Part shown: in pieces, positions 40,813-51,996 of the stretch
Layout: the number at the start of each line of letters is the position of its first letter
How positions within the stretch are numbered: position 1 is the stretch's first letter
Assembly: GCF_001625305.1 (NCBI RefSeq)
Contig: NW_017804620.1
Location: forward strand, 1,097,691-1,161,690
DNA from: Branchiostoma belcheri
Lineage: Eukaryota > Chordata > Leptocardii > Amphioxiformes > Branchiostomatidae
Direction of reading: 5' to 3'
Length of the DNA stretch: 64,000 nt
Notes under the pieces: generated by a model
The model's input: the letters and a program-made list of their open reading frames with translations, nothing else
Databases searched by the model: none
Told to the model about the DNA's origin: nothing
Translations under genes and position numbers: made by a program

Positions 40813-41163
40813 GGCCACACCAATTTAATTTCTTGGTTAACAGATTCGCCGCTTCATTTTTTTCTGATTTGCAAATAAAAATAAAAAATCAACTGCAAAA
40901 TGCTCAATTATTTTGCACCGAACAGTTGAAAACAATCCTTTTCTTCCTAATTGTTACAGTTTTTCCATCCGTCAATGCAATGGTATCATATAAAAGTTCA
41001 AGATTCATTGTTTAAATTTTGAACCAGCCTGATGTTGACTTCATGGCTCCTATCGCACCATTTTGGGCCATAATAGGATGCCTAGGCCTGTTTTTTTTTC
41101 GCCCGCCCACTCCATTATTTTTGTAGAAAAATCCGTTAAGCAAGAAATTAAATTGGCGTGGCC
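40813..41163. mobile_element. Harbinger-type MITE, GGCCACACC family, subfamily A
   Basis: Ends GGCCACACCAATTTAATTTC and a right end diverged to GGCGTGGCC. Flanks TGA and CTG, so the duplication is eroded. About 2.3 kb downstream of VPS4. Confidence 0.88.
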
Positions 41164-41214
41164 CTGGTACATGTAGGTCCCACTGTTGTGCTCTTTTGAA
41201 AGGCTCTTAAAACC

Positions 41215-41290
41215 TACGTACAAATGTATTTCCTCACCTGACTCATGTGAAAATGAGTACCTAGCTTGTTTCAGATGTCATCTTAGGTGG
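41215..41290 (+). mobile_element. SINE body fragment
   Basis: TTTCCTCACCTGACTCATGT then GAAAATGAGTACCTAGCTTG matches the part of the SINE that resumes after the MITE at 24578. Short and old. Confidence 0.4.
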
Positions 41291-42035
41291 AGGTCCCATG
41301 TTTAGATAAGTTTTATTGCAAATTCCTCCCCGAATGCTAATTGCAAAAGGACATTGAAACAGGGTACAAAATGACTTCAAAATCTACTTAATAACTCAAT
41401 GCGATTGTCTAAAATTATACCTATGTCTTAAACTATGAAGGGTTTGACTTCTCTTGTGTAAAGCATGGAAGACGTAATGCCCCACTTTTTCTAAAATTTG
41501 TGGGTCTCGGGTTATCAAAAGAAAATATTTTTTTCTTTGTAAATTTACAGAAATTCCATGCAGAAGTATCATATCATAGAACACATAAAAGAAGGAAAAC
41601 AGCAAAATATGAGATTAAAACTTGTTATTTCCTTTAAACGTGCGTCTAGATACCTTTAGATATAGGTAGCAATGTGGAACTCTAGATGCGATCACATTTT
41701 GTAGCTGAGAAAAGTGGCCAAAAACGTAGGAAAGCTGTGCTCCGGTTTTCAGCACCAAGGACAGGACTAATATGGCCTTTAAAAATGCCTTTCTTAAGAA
41801 ATTTGCCCCTCTCCCAACCTCTTAACTACGAGATCTCAATTAAATGACATAAAAGATGACACACAAAGAGATACTTATTCAAGAGATGTTTCTATTTTCA
41901 AGAAAACGTGAAAGTTTTACTTTTTTTGTTACTCATTGTCATAATTATGACAAATCTTCAAGTCAAAGATAAATTATTCTTCCATTAGAAGTCAGAATAT
42001 TTTTTTGTAGTTCTAACAACAAAACTATTCACAAA

Positions 42036-42457
42036 TAGAGCTGTGTACCGGTACGCAGTACCGATACTGTACCGGTAAAATTGATTAGGTACAGGTCCAA
42101 AATACCTAATCCCTCAGTACCGGTACTGTACCTAAACAATTTCACACCAATTTTATGCCTATTTGTGACCTCAAATGTGTAAATAGCTGGTTAACAATGG
42201 GTCCCTGTGTAAGGACAGTGTGTTCATGAAAACAAAAACATATATATAGCCTATATTTTATCTGAGCATTCGCCATAAACAAAGAATAAACCTTAACTAT
42301 CAAGTTTATTTATGTTTTTTTTTGTTATTGAAGGAGTTCAGAAGAGCATATAAATTGGTCGAATTGTTCAGGTACAGGTTCAGGTCCGGACCTGTACCTA
42401 AACCTGTGTACCTGTACCTGTACCTGTACCTAAAATTTGTTTAGGTACACAGCTCTA
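42036..42457. mobile_element. hAT MITE, TIR TAGAGCTGTGTACC, 8-bp TSD TTCACAAA
   Basis: Exact inverted ends TAGAGCTGTGTACC, flanked by perfect 8-bp duplications (42028-42035, 42458-42465). The interior is made largely of GGTAC/GTACC and ACCTGTACCT iterations. 422 bp, no coding capacity. Confidence 0.92.
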
Positions 42458-43510
42458 TTCACAAATAATCATAATCTTCAATGATAGAAATTGGAACTAC
42501 TCCCTAATTCTATGCAGTTTAATACATGCAACTCTCTGGTAGAGCTATACAGGAAAACATACAGTGCTAGCACAAGAAGTGCAATATTATTATGAACTAA
42601 TAATGTCATAACTAATACAACTTTCAATAAGTTCAACAAAGTTCAATATTCTACTGACAATCATGTTGCTGGAATTTTAGGGCAAAAGTAATAGATGCAA
42701 TACATGTTTGTATATCATGACCTTCAAAATTTAATGATTACTTGTATTTTCTTAAGTTACTATACAAAACTACATTTACACGTATCTTAACCTACAAACC
42801 TAAATGCACTGTGGTATGATGTACAGTCACATTGTGATGAAGTTTTCAAACTATCATATTATAAGTGCCAAGCTGAGCTCCATTGACAGTAATAACAGAA
42901 GTTTCTCTGATTTAAAAGCTGCATATTTAAAAATGAAAGCCAATGATTGTTACAAAACTTTAATAGCATTCCAAAATAAATGTATGTGGATAGATTTGTA
43001 TCAGAAGGGTTAAGAAATGATAACTTCAATGCAAGAGTTTAACATTATAGAAAAAGATGAGTAGCACAAAATCAGTGTCATTTTTATTATTCATCCTTAT
43101 TCCTAACGTTTAATTCATTTCACCGATTGATCCAGTCACTTTAAAGAGCTTTATAAAAATAATGGGATTATAAACTTATTGTCATCTTGTGTTGGTGCTG
43201 TGTCCTATTGTTACCTCCATGTACAGAGGTTTGTTTTTGGTGTGTCTGTGTGTTTCCGTGTGATTCTGCCGCTGTTTTTATCTAGGCACAACGAGAGTGA
43301 CACAGACAGAAATTCAAAAATATTTCAGGTATGAGAGCATCAATATCACAAAAATAAGGAGAAAGATCTCAGGTGATCAAAGAAAGGTTAAAACAGATTT
43401 TGACCAAACTAAAAAGCAAATTCATGTATTTTTCAAAAGGAAAGGGAAGTAGAAGTATGTGTAATATATCAAATTGTAGCATGTTTGTAAGAAGACAAAG
43501 TTTAAGACGA

Positions 43511-43765
43511 AGTCATTTAACTTTTGACAGAACATAAATAGCATTCAGATATAAATATACTTTCATAGATTATATACAGAAGTTGGGGATACAAGCCGGT
43601 AGTACAACACTGTCCAGCGGCAATTGGAGTGGTGGCTGTAGGCTAGTCATTTAACTTTTGACAGAGGATACATAGCATTGTGATATATATACTTTCATTC
43701 ATTATATATAGAAATTGGGGATACAAGCCGGAAGTGCAACACTGTCCAACAGCAATTCAACAATT
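43511..43765. repeat. tandem duplication, 134-bp spacing
   Basis: AGTCATTTAACTTTTGACAG occurs at 43511 and 43645. Both units continue to GGGGATACAAGCCGG and CAACACTGTCCA. Confidence 0.85.
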
Positions 43766-43825
43766 AAAAAATGTTATTAGTATGTCTTAGCATCAAGAGA
43801 AAAGATGCAAACTAATCAGGAAATG

Positions 43826-44020
43826 CAATACAAGGAGGCTGCATGAAAAAGTACTACAATGTATAAGTTTTGAAAAACATTTATGTCAAGTGTACTCACC
43901 GGAAAATTAATCTGGAGGCATCATGATGATGATTATGAAAACAAGCTGTTAAAGGTAGTAAATACAATGCAAGGAGGGTGTGTGAAAAAGAATTATGTGT
44001 TTTGAAAAAAAAAAAAGCTG
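43826..44020. repeat. tandem duplication, about 149-bp spacing
   Basis: AATACAAGGAGGCTGCATGA and AATGCAAGGAGGGTGTGTGA units, each followed by AAAAG and GTTTTGAAAAA, adjacent to the 134-bp duplication. Confidence 0.65.
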
Positions 44021-44062
44021 CTAAGGTAGGATCAGATCATGTCCGGTACATGTCCGGACATC

Positions 44063-44220
44063 CGCCCCGACGTTGTGCCCTTGGGAAAGGCACTTTACAC
44101 GACTTTCCTCACTCCACCCAGGTGTGAATGGGTAACCTAACATCAGTTGAGGAAAGTCGTATTGAGGTCACCTGGTGGTGCCGAATGGCAGCCGCACAGA
44201 CCCTTGCGACAGTTCCACAA
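44063..44220 (+). mobile_element. SINE body, truncated at the tRNA-like head
   Basis: GTTGTGCCCTTGGGAAAGGC and ACACGACTTTCC match the SINE at 24086. It continues with CTCCACCCAGGTGTGAATGG, a segment absent from the interrupted copy. Confidence 0.65.
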
Positions 44221-44760
44221 AAAGGTGTGGAGCAAATTTGTTATACTAGTGCGTATCACATGTATTATTTGATTGTCCTGATGATTGCAAACCCTGCATC
44301 AATTCAGCACCAGAAAGGCTGCGATGCACGGGTAATATTGCACCAATAAAAACCATTTATTAAAGACCAAGAGAATTCAAATGGGAAAAGGCGCACCATG
44401 CATGCAGTTGACTATTTATTAAGCAACACTGACATAAAATTGGAATGTGTAAACATGACATGACCAAAAACAATGAGAGGAAGCAATGTATGAAGAAGTC
44501 AATTAATATTTTTCAGTATGAAAAAAACAATCAGCACCAAGGACGGGACCGAGCTGATCTAATCTTGAACAGATTGAATGAAATCACAGTTACAGTAGTA
44601 ACAGTTGTAATGACAAAATTCCAGGTAAGTCAAGATTCCTGATGTCCTATATGGCTTATATTATCATCTGCTCTATGATGAAATTCAGCATTACGTAATT
44701 CATTAGTGGATACCATTGACGAACCAAGATTTCAGGACTAAGGACAGGACCAATATGATT

Positions 44761-45068
44761 AAACTAAAACACAGTGACCTCTACTTAACTTTACTTGTTT
44801 TGAAGAAAAGGGAACCTAAAACTCTAGCAATCCCATTATACAGTGGAAACAAAAGTTTCACATAACTACTTGAAGATTACAAACACCTTTGTACAAGTAG
44901 GAGTATTGTCTCTTCCATAATACAGTTTTGAGTAACATTTCCAACAAGTAGGTAAGATCATCATCATCATCATCAAGGCTTGTTGAGGGAAGTTTTAAGA
45001 CAAAAGTTTTTAATTGAGAAAATTTGTACATGGCTATATGTTAAACTGAGGTCACTGTGTTTTAGTTT
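44761..45068. repeat. inverted repeat, 21-bp perfect arms, 266-bp loop
   Basis: AAACTAAAACACAGTGACCT plus C at 44761-44781 is exactly inverted at 45048-45068. Weaker pairing extends 8 bp further. The right arm borders the LINE ORF fragment. Confidence 0.85.
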
Positions 45069-45391
45069 GTTCAAAGAGGGGTAGGCCTCAGAAACGTTTT
45101 AAAGACAGTATCAAGGAGAACATCAAGTATGCTGACATACCCCCTAAACAACTCGAGAAACAAGCACAGGACCGCAGTGGCTGGCGCTCGCTGACCAAGC
45201 TTGCGCAGGAGAACTTTGAGAGGACACGTCGTAAAAATATTGTTGAAGCTAGACAGAGACGTAAAGCAGCGGCAGCAGCAGCAGCAGTGACCAGGGAGCA
45301 GAGTCCGTTCCAGTTCACCTGCGAGCAGTGCGGACGACCCTGCAGATCCAGAATTGGACTCCTGAGCCACATGCGGGTGCACAAAAGATGA
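45050..45391 (+). mobile_element. 3' end of a LINE ORF with C-terminal C2H2 zinc finger
   Basis: The plus-strand frame reads GRPQKRFKDSIKENIKYADI, LEKQAQDRSGWRSLTKLAQE, an RRKAAAAAAAV linker, then FTCEQCGRPCRSRIGLLSHM and RVHKR before TGA. The pattern RFKD...DR..WR...(Ala-rich)...C-x2-C...H-x3-H ends the ORF of a widespread group of endonuclease-reverse transcriptase LINEs, by recollection. The reverse transcriptase itself is absent, so this is a 5'-truncated insertion. Minus-strand open frames here are shadows. Confidence 0.75.
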
Positions 45392-45818
45392 GAAGAGGGC
45401 GCAACGTAGAAGTCATCATCGGCAACGATGGACAACCACGATCGAACAAAGTTCTTATGACTAGAAAAATTATGCATTGTGTTGTTGTATGTATTATCAA
45501 AGGTACAGAATAAACATTGGAAACTCCTTTGAGTGCTTGGAAACTTCTTTGAGTAGCAAGTGATAGCATAGGGATAAGGAATATCTATTGTGAAAAGTGC
45601 AGAAAAAATAGGTGAAAAAGGTCTGCAAGAGGATCGGTCTGTTACCGAAGCGTTACGAACGAAGTTGATTAATCAACAGTTACAAATACCAAAAGCTAGA
45701 ATTGTTAGTTTTAGACAGCAGAAAGCTAGCAATGTTTTAGAGATGATAGAATCATTGAAAAGCAGATAAATTCAAATACCAAAATCCATGTATCATGAAT
45801 AATGATAACTAATATTAA

Positions 45819-46187
45819 GGCCACACCAATTTAATTTGTTGGTTCTCGGATTCGCCTCTTCGTTTTTTTCTGATTTGCAAAAAAAAAAATTTGATTCTGG
45901 TCCTGAATCAACTGAAAAATGCTAATATTTTGCCCCCCAACAGTTGAGGAAAGTCCTTAGTTCCTAGTTGTTACAGTTTTCCCATCTATCATTGCAGTGG
46001 TTTGATTAAAAGTTCAAAATTCAATGTTTAAATTTTAACCCAGCTTTTTGTGTTTGTGGCTCATTTTGTAGCATTTAAGCCTATAATAGGATGCCTAGAC
46101 CTGTTTTTATTTTAATTTTTTTTCGCCCTGTCGCTTCATATTTTTTCTGAAAAAATCCGAGAACCAACAAATTAAATTGGTGTGGCC
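45819..46187. mobile_element. Harbinger-type MITE, GGCCACACC family, subfamily B
   Basis: Ends GGCCACACCAATTTAATTTG and TTGGTTCTCGGATTCGCC inside. TAA duplicated (45816-45818, 46188-46190). Same internal sequence as 24208-24578, in the opposite orientation. Confidence 0.92.
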
Positions 46188-46734
46188 TAAGCTTACGAAA
46201 TGCGATGGAAGAGCAGAATAATTTTCCTTCATTGAAAAGCTATGAAAATCAAATCATCGTACAAGTTTGATGAACTTGATGTTTGGAGAAAGCAAGAATG
46301 TACAATTACAAAACAGCTGAAATCAAAAAGCCATCATAGCAGAGTTGAAAATCCATACAAGCTGGAGAAAAAGATACTGAAAAACAAAGATGTACAGTTA
46401 TAAAAATGCTATTATCATATCACCAAAAATTCCATTAACTATCCAATTCAGAAGTAAATACTGTTGCTGAAGGAGAGTACTTTTTCAAAATGAGGAAATT
46501 ACATTTCCAGCACCAAGGACAGACCAACCGGATGATTGCAAAGATGTTAAAGATAGTGAACCAGAAGTAACAATTCTTATGACACAGTCAACAAACAGTC
46601 CTGATATTGTTGTTCTGACCTGAATGGCCATTTGCTCATCAGGAATGTCAGAATCACCTAATTTAGTAGTGATTACCAAACCCACCACTGAATAAACCAA
46701 CAGTCATATTTTTGATGACAATATTCTATCATTT

Positions 46735-47341
46735 TCATTTCATTTTTATTTATTTACCCAGGGTAAACATGTCGCCGCAAGGGCGTTTTTCAATGTTCCC
46801 TGCGGACATATACATTTACAAAATATACTTATTAGCTTAAAATAACAAACAGGAAAACAAAGGTACAATTAGCTCAATTGCAAAAATAACATATTGGTAA
46901 AGTGCTTCAAAATCATACGGTAAACTAATAACTTATATGAAACAAGCGAATAAAATGCAACAAATGAAATAAATAAAGAAGGTAATGGAAATTTGCATAT
47001 CAATGTTACAAAACAAAAGTAACGGTTACTATGTTGCGAGAACATTCTGGTTATACAAACGCTTAAACGAGGCGACGGAAGCTGCTGTTTTCAATGTAGA
47101 TGGGAGAGCGTTCCAAAGAGCTGCACCAGTACTGGACAAGGATTTCTTTTTGTATTGTAGATGAGCCTTAGGCAGTTGTAGTCCCCCCTGTGCTCTTAAG
47201 AGTGTATTGTATGAGTGAACTTCCCTGAGCTGTGTGAAGAGATCCGAGATGTGAGGAGGGGACAAGCCATTCAGAGCCTTGAATACAAGCACTGCTTTGT
47301 TCCTCTTGTGTAATTCAATCACAGGTGTCCAACCTAGATTG
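46735..47341 (-). mobile_element. CR1/L2-type LINE 3' end (RT C-terminus and 3' UTR)
   Basis: The minus strand reads LGWTPVIELHKRNKAVLVFK, ALNGLSPPHISDLF, GAALWNALPSTLKTAASVAS and FKRLY before a stop. These are the standard last blocks of CR1/L2/jockey reverse transcriptase ORFs (LAPPYL...GAALWNSLP...FK). The 3' UTR ends in TTTACCCAGG/TATTTATTTA repeats. 5'-truncated. Confidence 0.85.
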
Positions 47342-47656
47342 TGCAGTATAGTGTCGATAGGTGTGTAGCGATTGCACTATCACAAACAGTCAACAAACAG
47401 TCCCAACATTATCCTGCTACTTGGCCTGAATAAGGGTCTGTTCTATCATGAATTTTCGAATTGCATACTTTAGCAATCAGTGATTGCCAATGACAAACCA
47501 AGATTTAAGCTCTGAGAACAGGAGCGAAAGTTACAGTTGGAGACAACCAGTCATACTTTTAATGACAATATAACATCACAGCCAGTCAACAAACCGTCCC
47601 AAAAATGTCCTGCATGCTTTGAATTGGAATTCTTCTTGTTTAGAATTTCAGAATTA

Positions 47657-48053
47657 GGCCATGCTGATTTGATTATATGGATGACATCCGCGCGCGCATG
47701 AATTTTCGGCCGTTTCCAAAAAAAAAAGTTTTCAACCATACTGTAAATCGTACAAAACAGTTGCAAAATGAGCAAAAATATACCATAAGTTACAAAAAAA
47801 ATTATTAAAAACTATACCAATGTTGTAGAATGCCAAAATCAAACGAAAAAAGACGAAATTGTAAAGAAATGAACTTGAAGACTAGATTCATCGCCAAACC
47901 ATATTCTGTGCCATTTGCTCAACCCTCATGACCACGTAGATTTCATAATGAAAATAACTTTTTTTTTTGCAAAACTTTTTTTTTTATTCGCACGCGCGCA
48001 TGACTTTTGGGGCTCCCGGAGGATGTCATCCATATAATCAAATCAACATGGCC
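47657..48053. mobile_element. Harbinger-type MITE, GGCCATGTTG family
   Basis: Ends GGCCATGCTGATTTGATTAT and the inverse of GGCCATGTTGATTTGATTAT. Left flank TTA, right ATA. Interior nearly identical to 22410-22810. Confidence 0.92.
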
Positions 48054-48279
48054 ATACCTAATTCAGTTTCAGGAGTGATTGCCCTTGCAAAACCCAAGAT
48101 TTCAGCACTAGGGACAGGACCACTATAATTAAACATCCCATTGTACATTAAGCAAACAAGTATCGCCGAGGTAGAGGAAAAAGACGTCTTCTACATGGCT
48201 TTCACTGCCATCACTTTTACAACAGGCTTGGTCATACATAACAAACTACCCTCAGCCTTTATAGTATTGATATGATAAG

Positions 48280-48642
48280 GCCACACCAATTTGATTTCTT
48301 GGTTAACGGATTCGCCGCTTCATTTTTTTCTGATTTGCAAATAAAAATAAAAATTCAGAATCAACTGCAAAATGATCATATTTTGCCCTGAATAGTTGAA
48401 AACATTCCTTTTCATCCTAGTTGTTACAGTTATTCCATCTTTTAATGCAGTGGTATCATTAAAAGTTAAAAATTCATTGTTTAAATTTTGAACCACCCTG
48501 GTGTGTTGATTTCATGGCTCCTATGGTACTGTTTGGGGCCATAATAAGATGCCTAGGCCTGTTTTTATTTTTATTTTTCGCCCGCCCGCTCCATTATTTT
48601 TCTAGAAACATCCGTTAACCAAGAAATTAAATTGGTGTGGCC
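48280..48642. mobile_element. Harbinger-type MITE, GGCCACACC family, subfamily A
   Basis: Ends GGCCACACCAATTTGATTTC and inverse, TAA duplicated (48277-48279, 48643-48645). Confidence 0.92.
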
Positions 48643-51600
48643 TAAGGAAAGGAAGCAGCCATTGTCAATGGGATCTGGGTCTTCTAAAAATAGTTCAAAG
48701 GAATCTTGAGAGTAGAATCTTGTGTTTTCTGTTCCATATTGCCTAGTGATGATGATGAGGAGTGTTAGAAATAACACAGTGTTGACCACATTTATACATA
48801 GCAAAAAATGTAGACCGAGGAAATATAGAATCATTTATGACATTGCCATCTATCTCATGGTCTGTTTATAACAACAGAAGCAAAATTTGTGACATATTAT
48901 TATCAGTTTGTAGGTCAGATAAGGTATATAGGTCAGAATTTGTCAGTGAAGAATTTGAGATATCACTGTAAGTAGTGTCAAATATCACTCCATTATACAA
49001 AACAGTTTTTCTAAATAAAAAAGTACAGCATGAGTAGCATGCAAATGTACTAAGTTAAAAAACACAATTGAGAACACAAGGTTCATTCAGCACCGTCTGC
49101 CATCTCTGTGTTATACCATAACAAGATACAATGATAACAAGGTGTCTCTGGAGAATTTCTTGATTTATTAAGAAGACGACAAAAGAAAGAATGAAGGACA
49201 GAACAAGGATCAAGAATCTGCAAACACAAGTCTTCAGCAGAACTGGTCAAATATGCCATGCTCCACTCGACTATCCATTCATAAATAGCATATAGATAAT
49301 GCATTGAAGTTTAGAAACATTAGAATGCAGAATTCCTCCAAAACGTAACAAACTCTCTGTTTACCTCTCTCAAAATTTCATCCCAGCCCATTCTTCCTTG
49401 AAGCTTTTGTAATACTAGGTGAACATACGGGCAATCCTGTAATTACAGAGCTAGATAGAAAGAACAGCATTCAAGCCCATTTATTGACAAGTAAAAATAT
49501 TACCTCAAGTCAATCAACTGCAAAGAAAAATCATGAATACTGCAGTTAATTGCCTTTCTGTTGAGGGTGGACTAAATACAGAAGCCAAATGACCACCTAA
49601 ATTATTCAGAGCATTACAAACTGTATTCATCATATTACCACTGACCAAGGTAAAAGATATAGAAGTGAGAAGTTCAAGTGCCTATTAGTAAGTCATCTGG
49701 AATCTTTACACTTGAAAATGTGGGCACAACAGGTAAAGTAAAAGTAACTATAGTTTCAAATGGGAATAATGTGGCTCCAGATGTTGGATGAAAATGTAGA
49801 CTTAGAGGCATGGCAGCTTCAGTGCAGTATGAACATAGTTTTTCTGTTGGTACCTGGCAGTTAGAAACACAATTCAGTACAAAATTGAATACTATTAGAT
49901 AAAGGCAAACTGACAGCACCCGAGCTTTACATTTAAGCACAAAGATGGCACTGCATGCTTACAAAATGATATTGACATACCTGAATTGTTCTCAGGCACA
50001 AAATGTTCAACAGCATATTTTTATATACATCTCAAGGAATTACATTTAAAGCTCATATATCATATTGAAGAAGAGAAGAGCATGTGTCATACAGTGTACA
50101 GTGTAGAGCTTGGAATGATCAGAGCAAACCAAATTAAAAACTTTCTATTGATATGAGTATTTAGTGGTATATTAATTAGCCTAGGATAGTAAAAGGGTCC
50201 TGAGACCTCTTTAGAAAGAAATTGAAGCAGGGTTTAATTCCATGGGTCCAGCCGGAAACCATTGCAATAACTGAACATTCCATGCAGAATGTATAAAAAC
50301 TTATTTATTATGTCAGAGCCAAAGGCCAAGTGTCGATTTCTGAAACACAGCAAGGCCTTGAATTTCCTATTTTAGCTTTTGAATTTAATAACTTGAAGAA
50401 TTCTGAGTAGAAAACATAAACATCAAATCATCAAAATATTAAGGAGGTTACTAGTCAAGACCTAGAGTGAAAATTTTTAATCTATGCAAAAGATTAAAAA
50501 TTAAGTATTACTAAGTTAAGGAAGGAAAATATTCTAGTTAGTACATACAACATTGTTTTGCAGGCCTGTTATCAACAATAATACATGACCTTAGACTAGT
50601 AGAACCAGCAACAAACATACATGACTAAGTAAAAATTGAATTTTTCAAGCAAGCGAAAAGCGACATATTTTCTAGAGAAACTTTTTACGTTTCAAGATGG
50701 GGAATAAAGTAGAGAGCAGTTTGAGATTCAAAGTATTCATCAGGATTGCTACAGTAACTGTAACAGCATAAAAGCAGCAATTGTCTTTAACACATCTACA
50801 ATGAACTGGAAAGCCCACAATGAATATATTTGGAGGAAAAAGGCAATCAAGATGCTTTCAATTCATTTCCAACCACAAAATGAAAGCGAAACAATTCCTT
50901 AATCTAATCCCTAGATCCTCCTTGGATCAACACAGCAGAGAAAGAATATTTTTCTCATAGAAAGTGAATAAAGATTTACAACGGTTACCATGATTTCAGC
51001 ACCAAGGACAGTACAGAATGACAGAAGAGACATGACTTTATAGGATGTCAAGTCTGATATCGTGACCTGGAACTTGATATCTTGATTGTGAAAATAGGTT
51101 ATGGGGACTGAACTCTATATCACAGGTATGCCTGGAATGCGAAATGAAAACCCACCGAGTTAGCCTTGATTTACTAACATTGGACTAGAAATCCATTCAA
51201 CGGATCCTGAAGAGGAGTTTTCAAGGTAAAATATTTATAAGGAACCAAATTTGGCAAAAAAACAATTGAAAATAAACAGAGCAGCTCATTGCCTGGATAT
51301 TTATCCTATTATACACAAGCATGTATAAAAGATTACCATGGTCTTCTGATATATATGAAAAGAGACAACAACTTAAAGAGTAAGTACATGTGTAGCACAT
51401 AGTTGTATATATTATATAGAAACTTTTGAAACAGAAAGATTTTTGTATAACTCTATGGACATATCAAGTCTATGGCATTACTATATGATGATGCCAGTTC
51501 TAAGATATTCAAAAGTTCTGAACATGTTTTGATGTTATTGCATTTACCTTTAGGATAAACAAAATATATCCTTACAACAGTGTCCAATACAACAGTATTA

Positions 51601-51996
51601 TAGAGCGACCATCCAGTCAATGATATCTTAGAGTGCAAACCCTCAATTAAGTGTACCCAGGGCTAAAATGCCCAACTAGCTACATTCTGGTTCATTGCAG
51701 AGAAAACAAAAATAAAAAATGGGGATCAGGACTGAAATGAAGACTAAAAAGATTTGCATTTTGCAATTATCAGAATTTTTGGTAAGGAAAATTAATGGCA
51801 GAAAAACTTAGTACTTATCACAATACAAAAGAAAGCTCAAAAGAGTTTTGAAGACCAATCAGACAAAAGGATATTGTTCATGGGAAAGGACTAAGTGGCT
51901 TTACAGGATCACCATCCTGGCAATTGTGTAGAAACTTTCAGTTTCATTTGTTCTTAAAGTGCTAAGTCTTGTAAATACAGTTTCAGAGATATAGGA

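Noticed and set aside
45071-45569. Minus-strand open frames over the zinc-finger fragment
   Set aside because: The plus-strand frame has a coherent zinc finger and LINE-tail pattern; the minus frames are antisense shadows.
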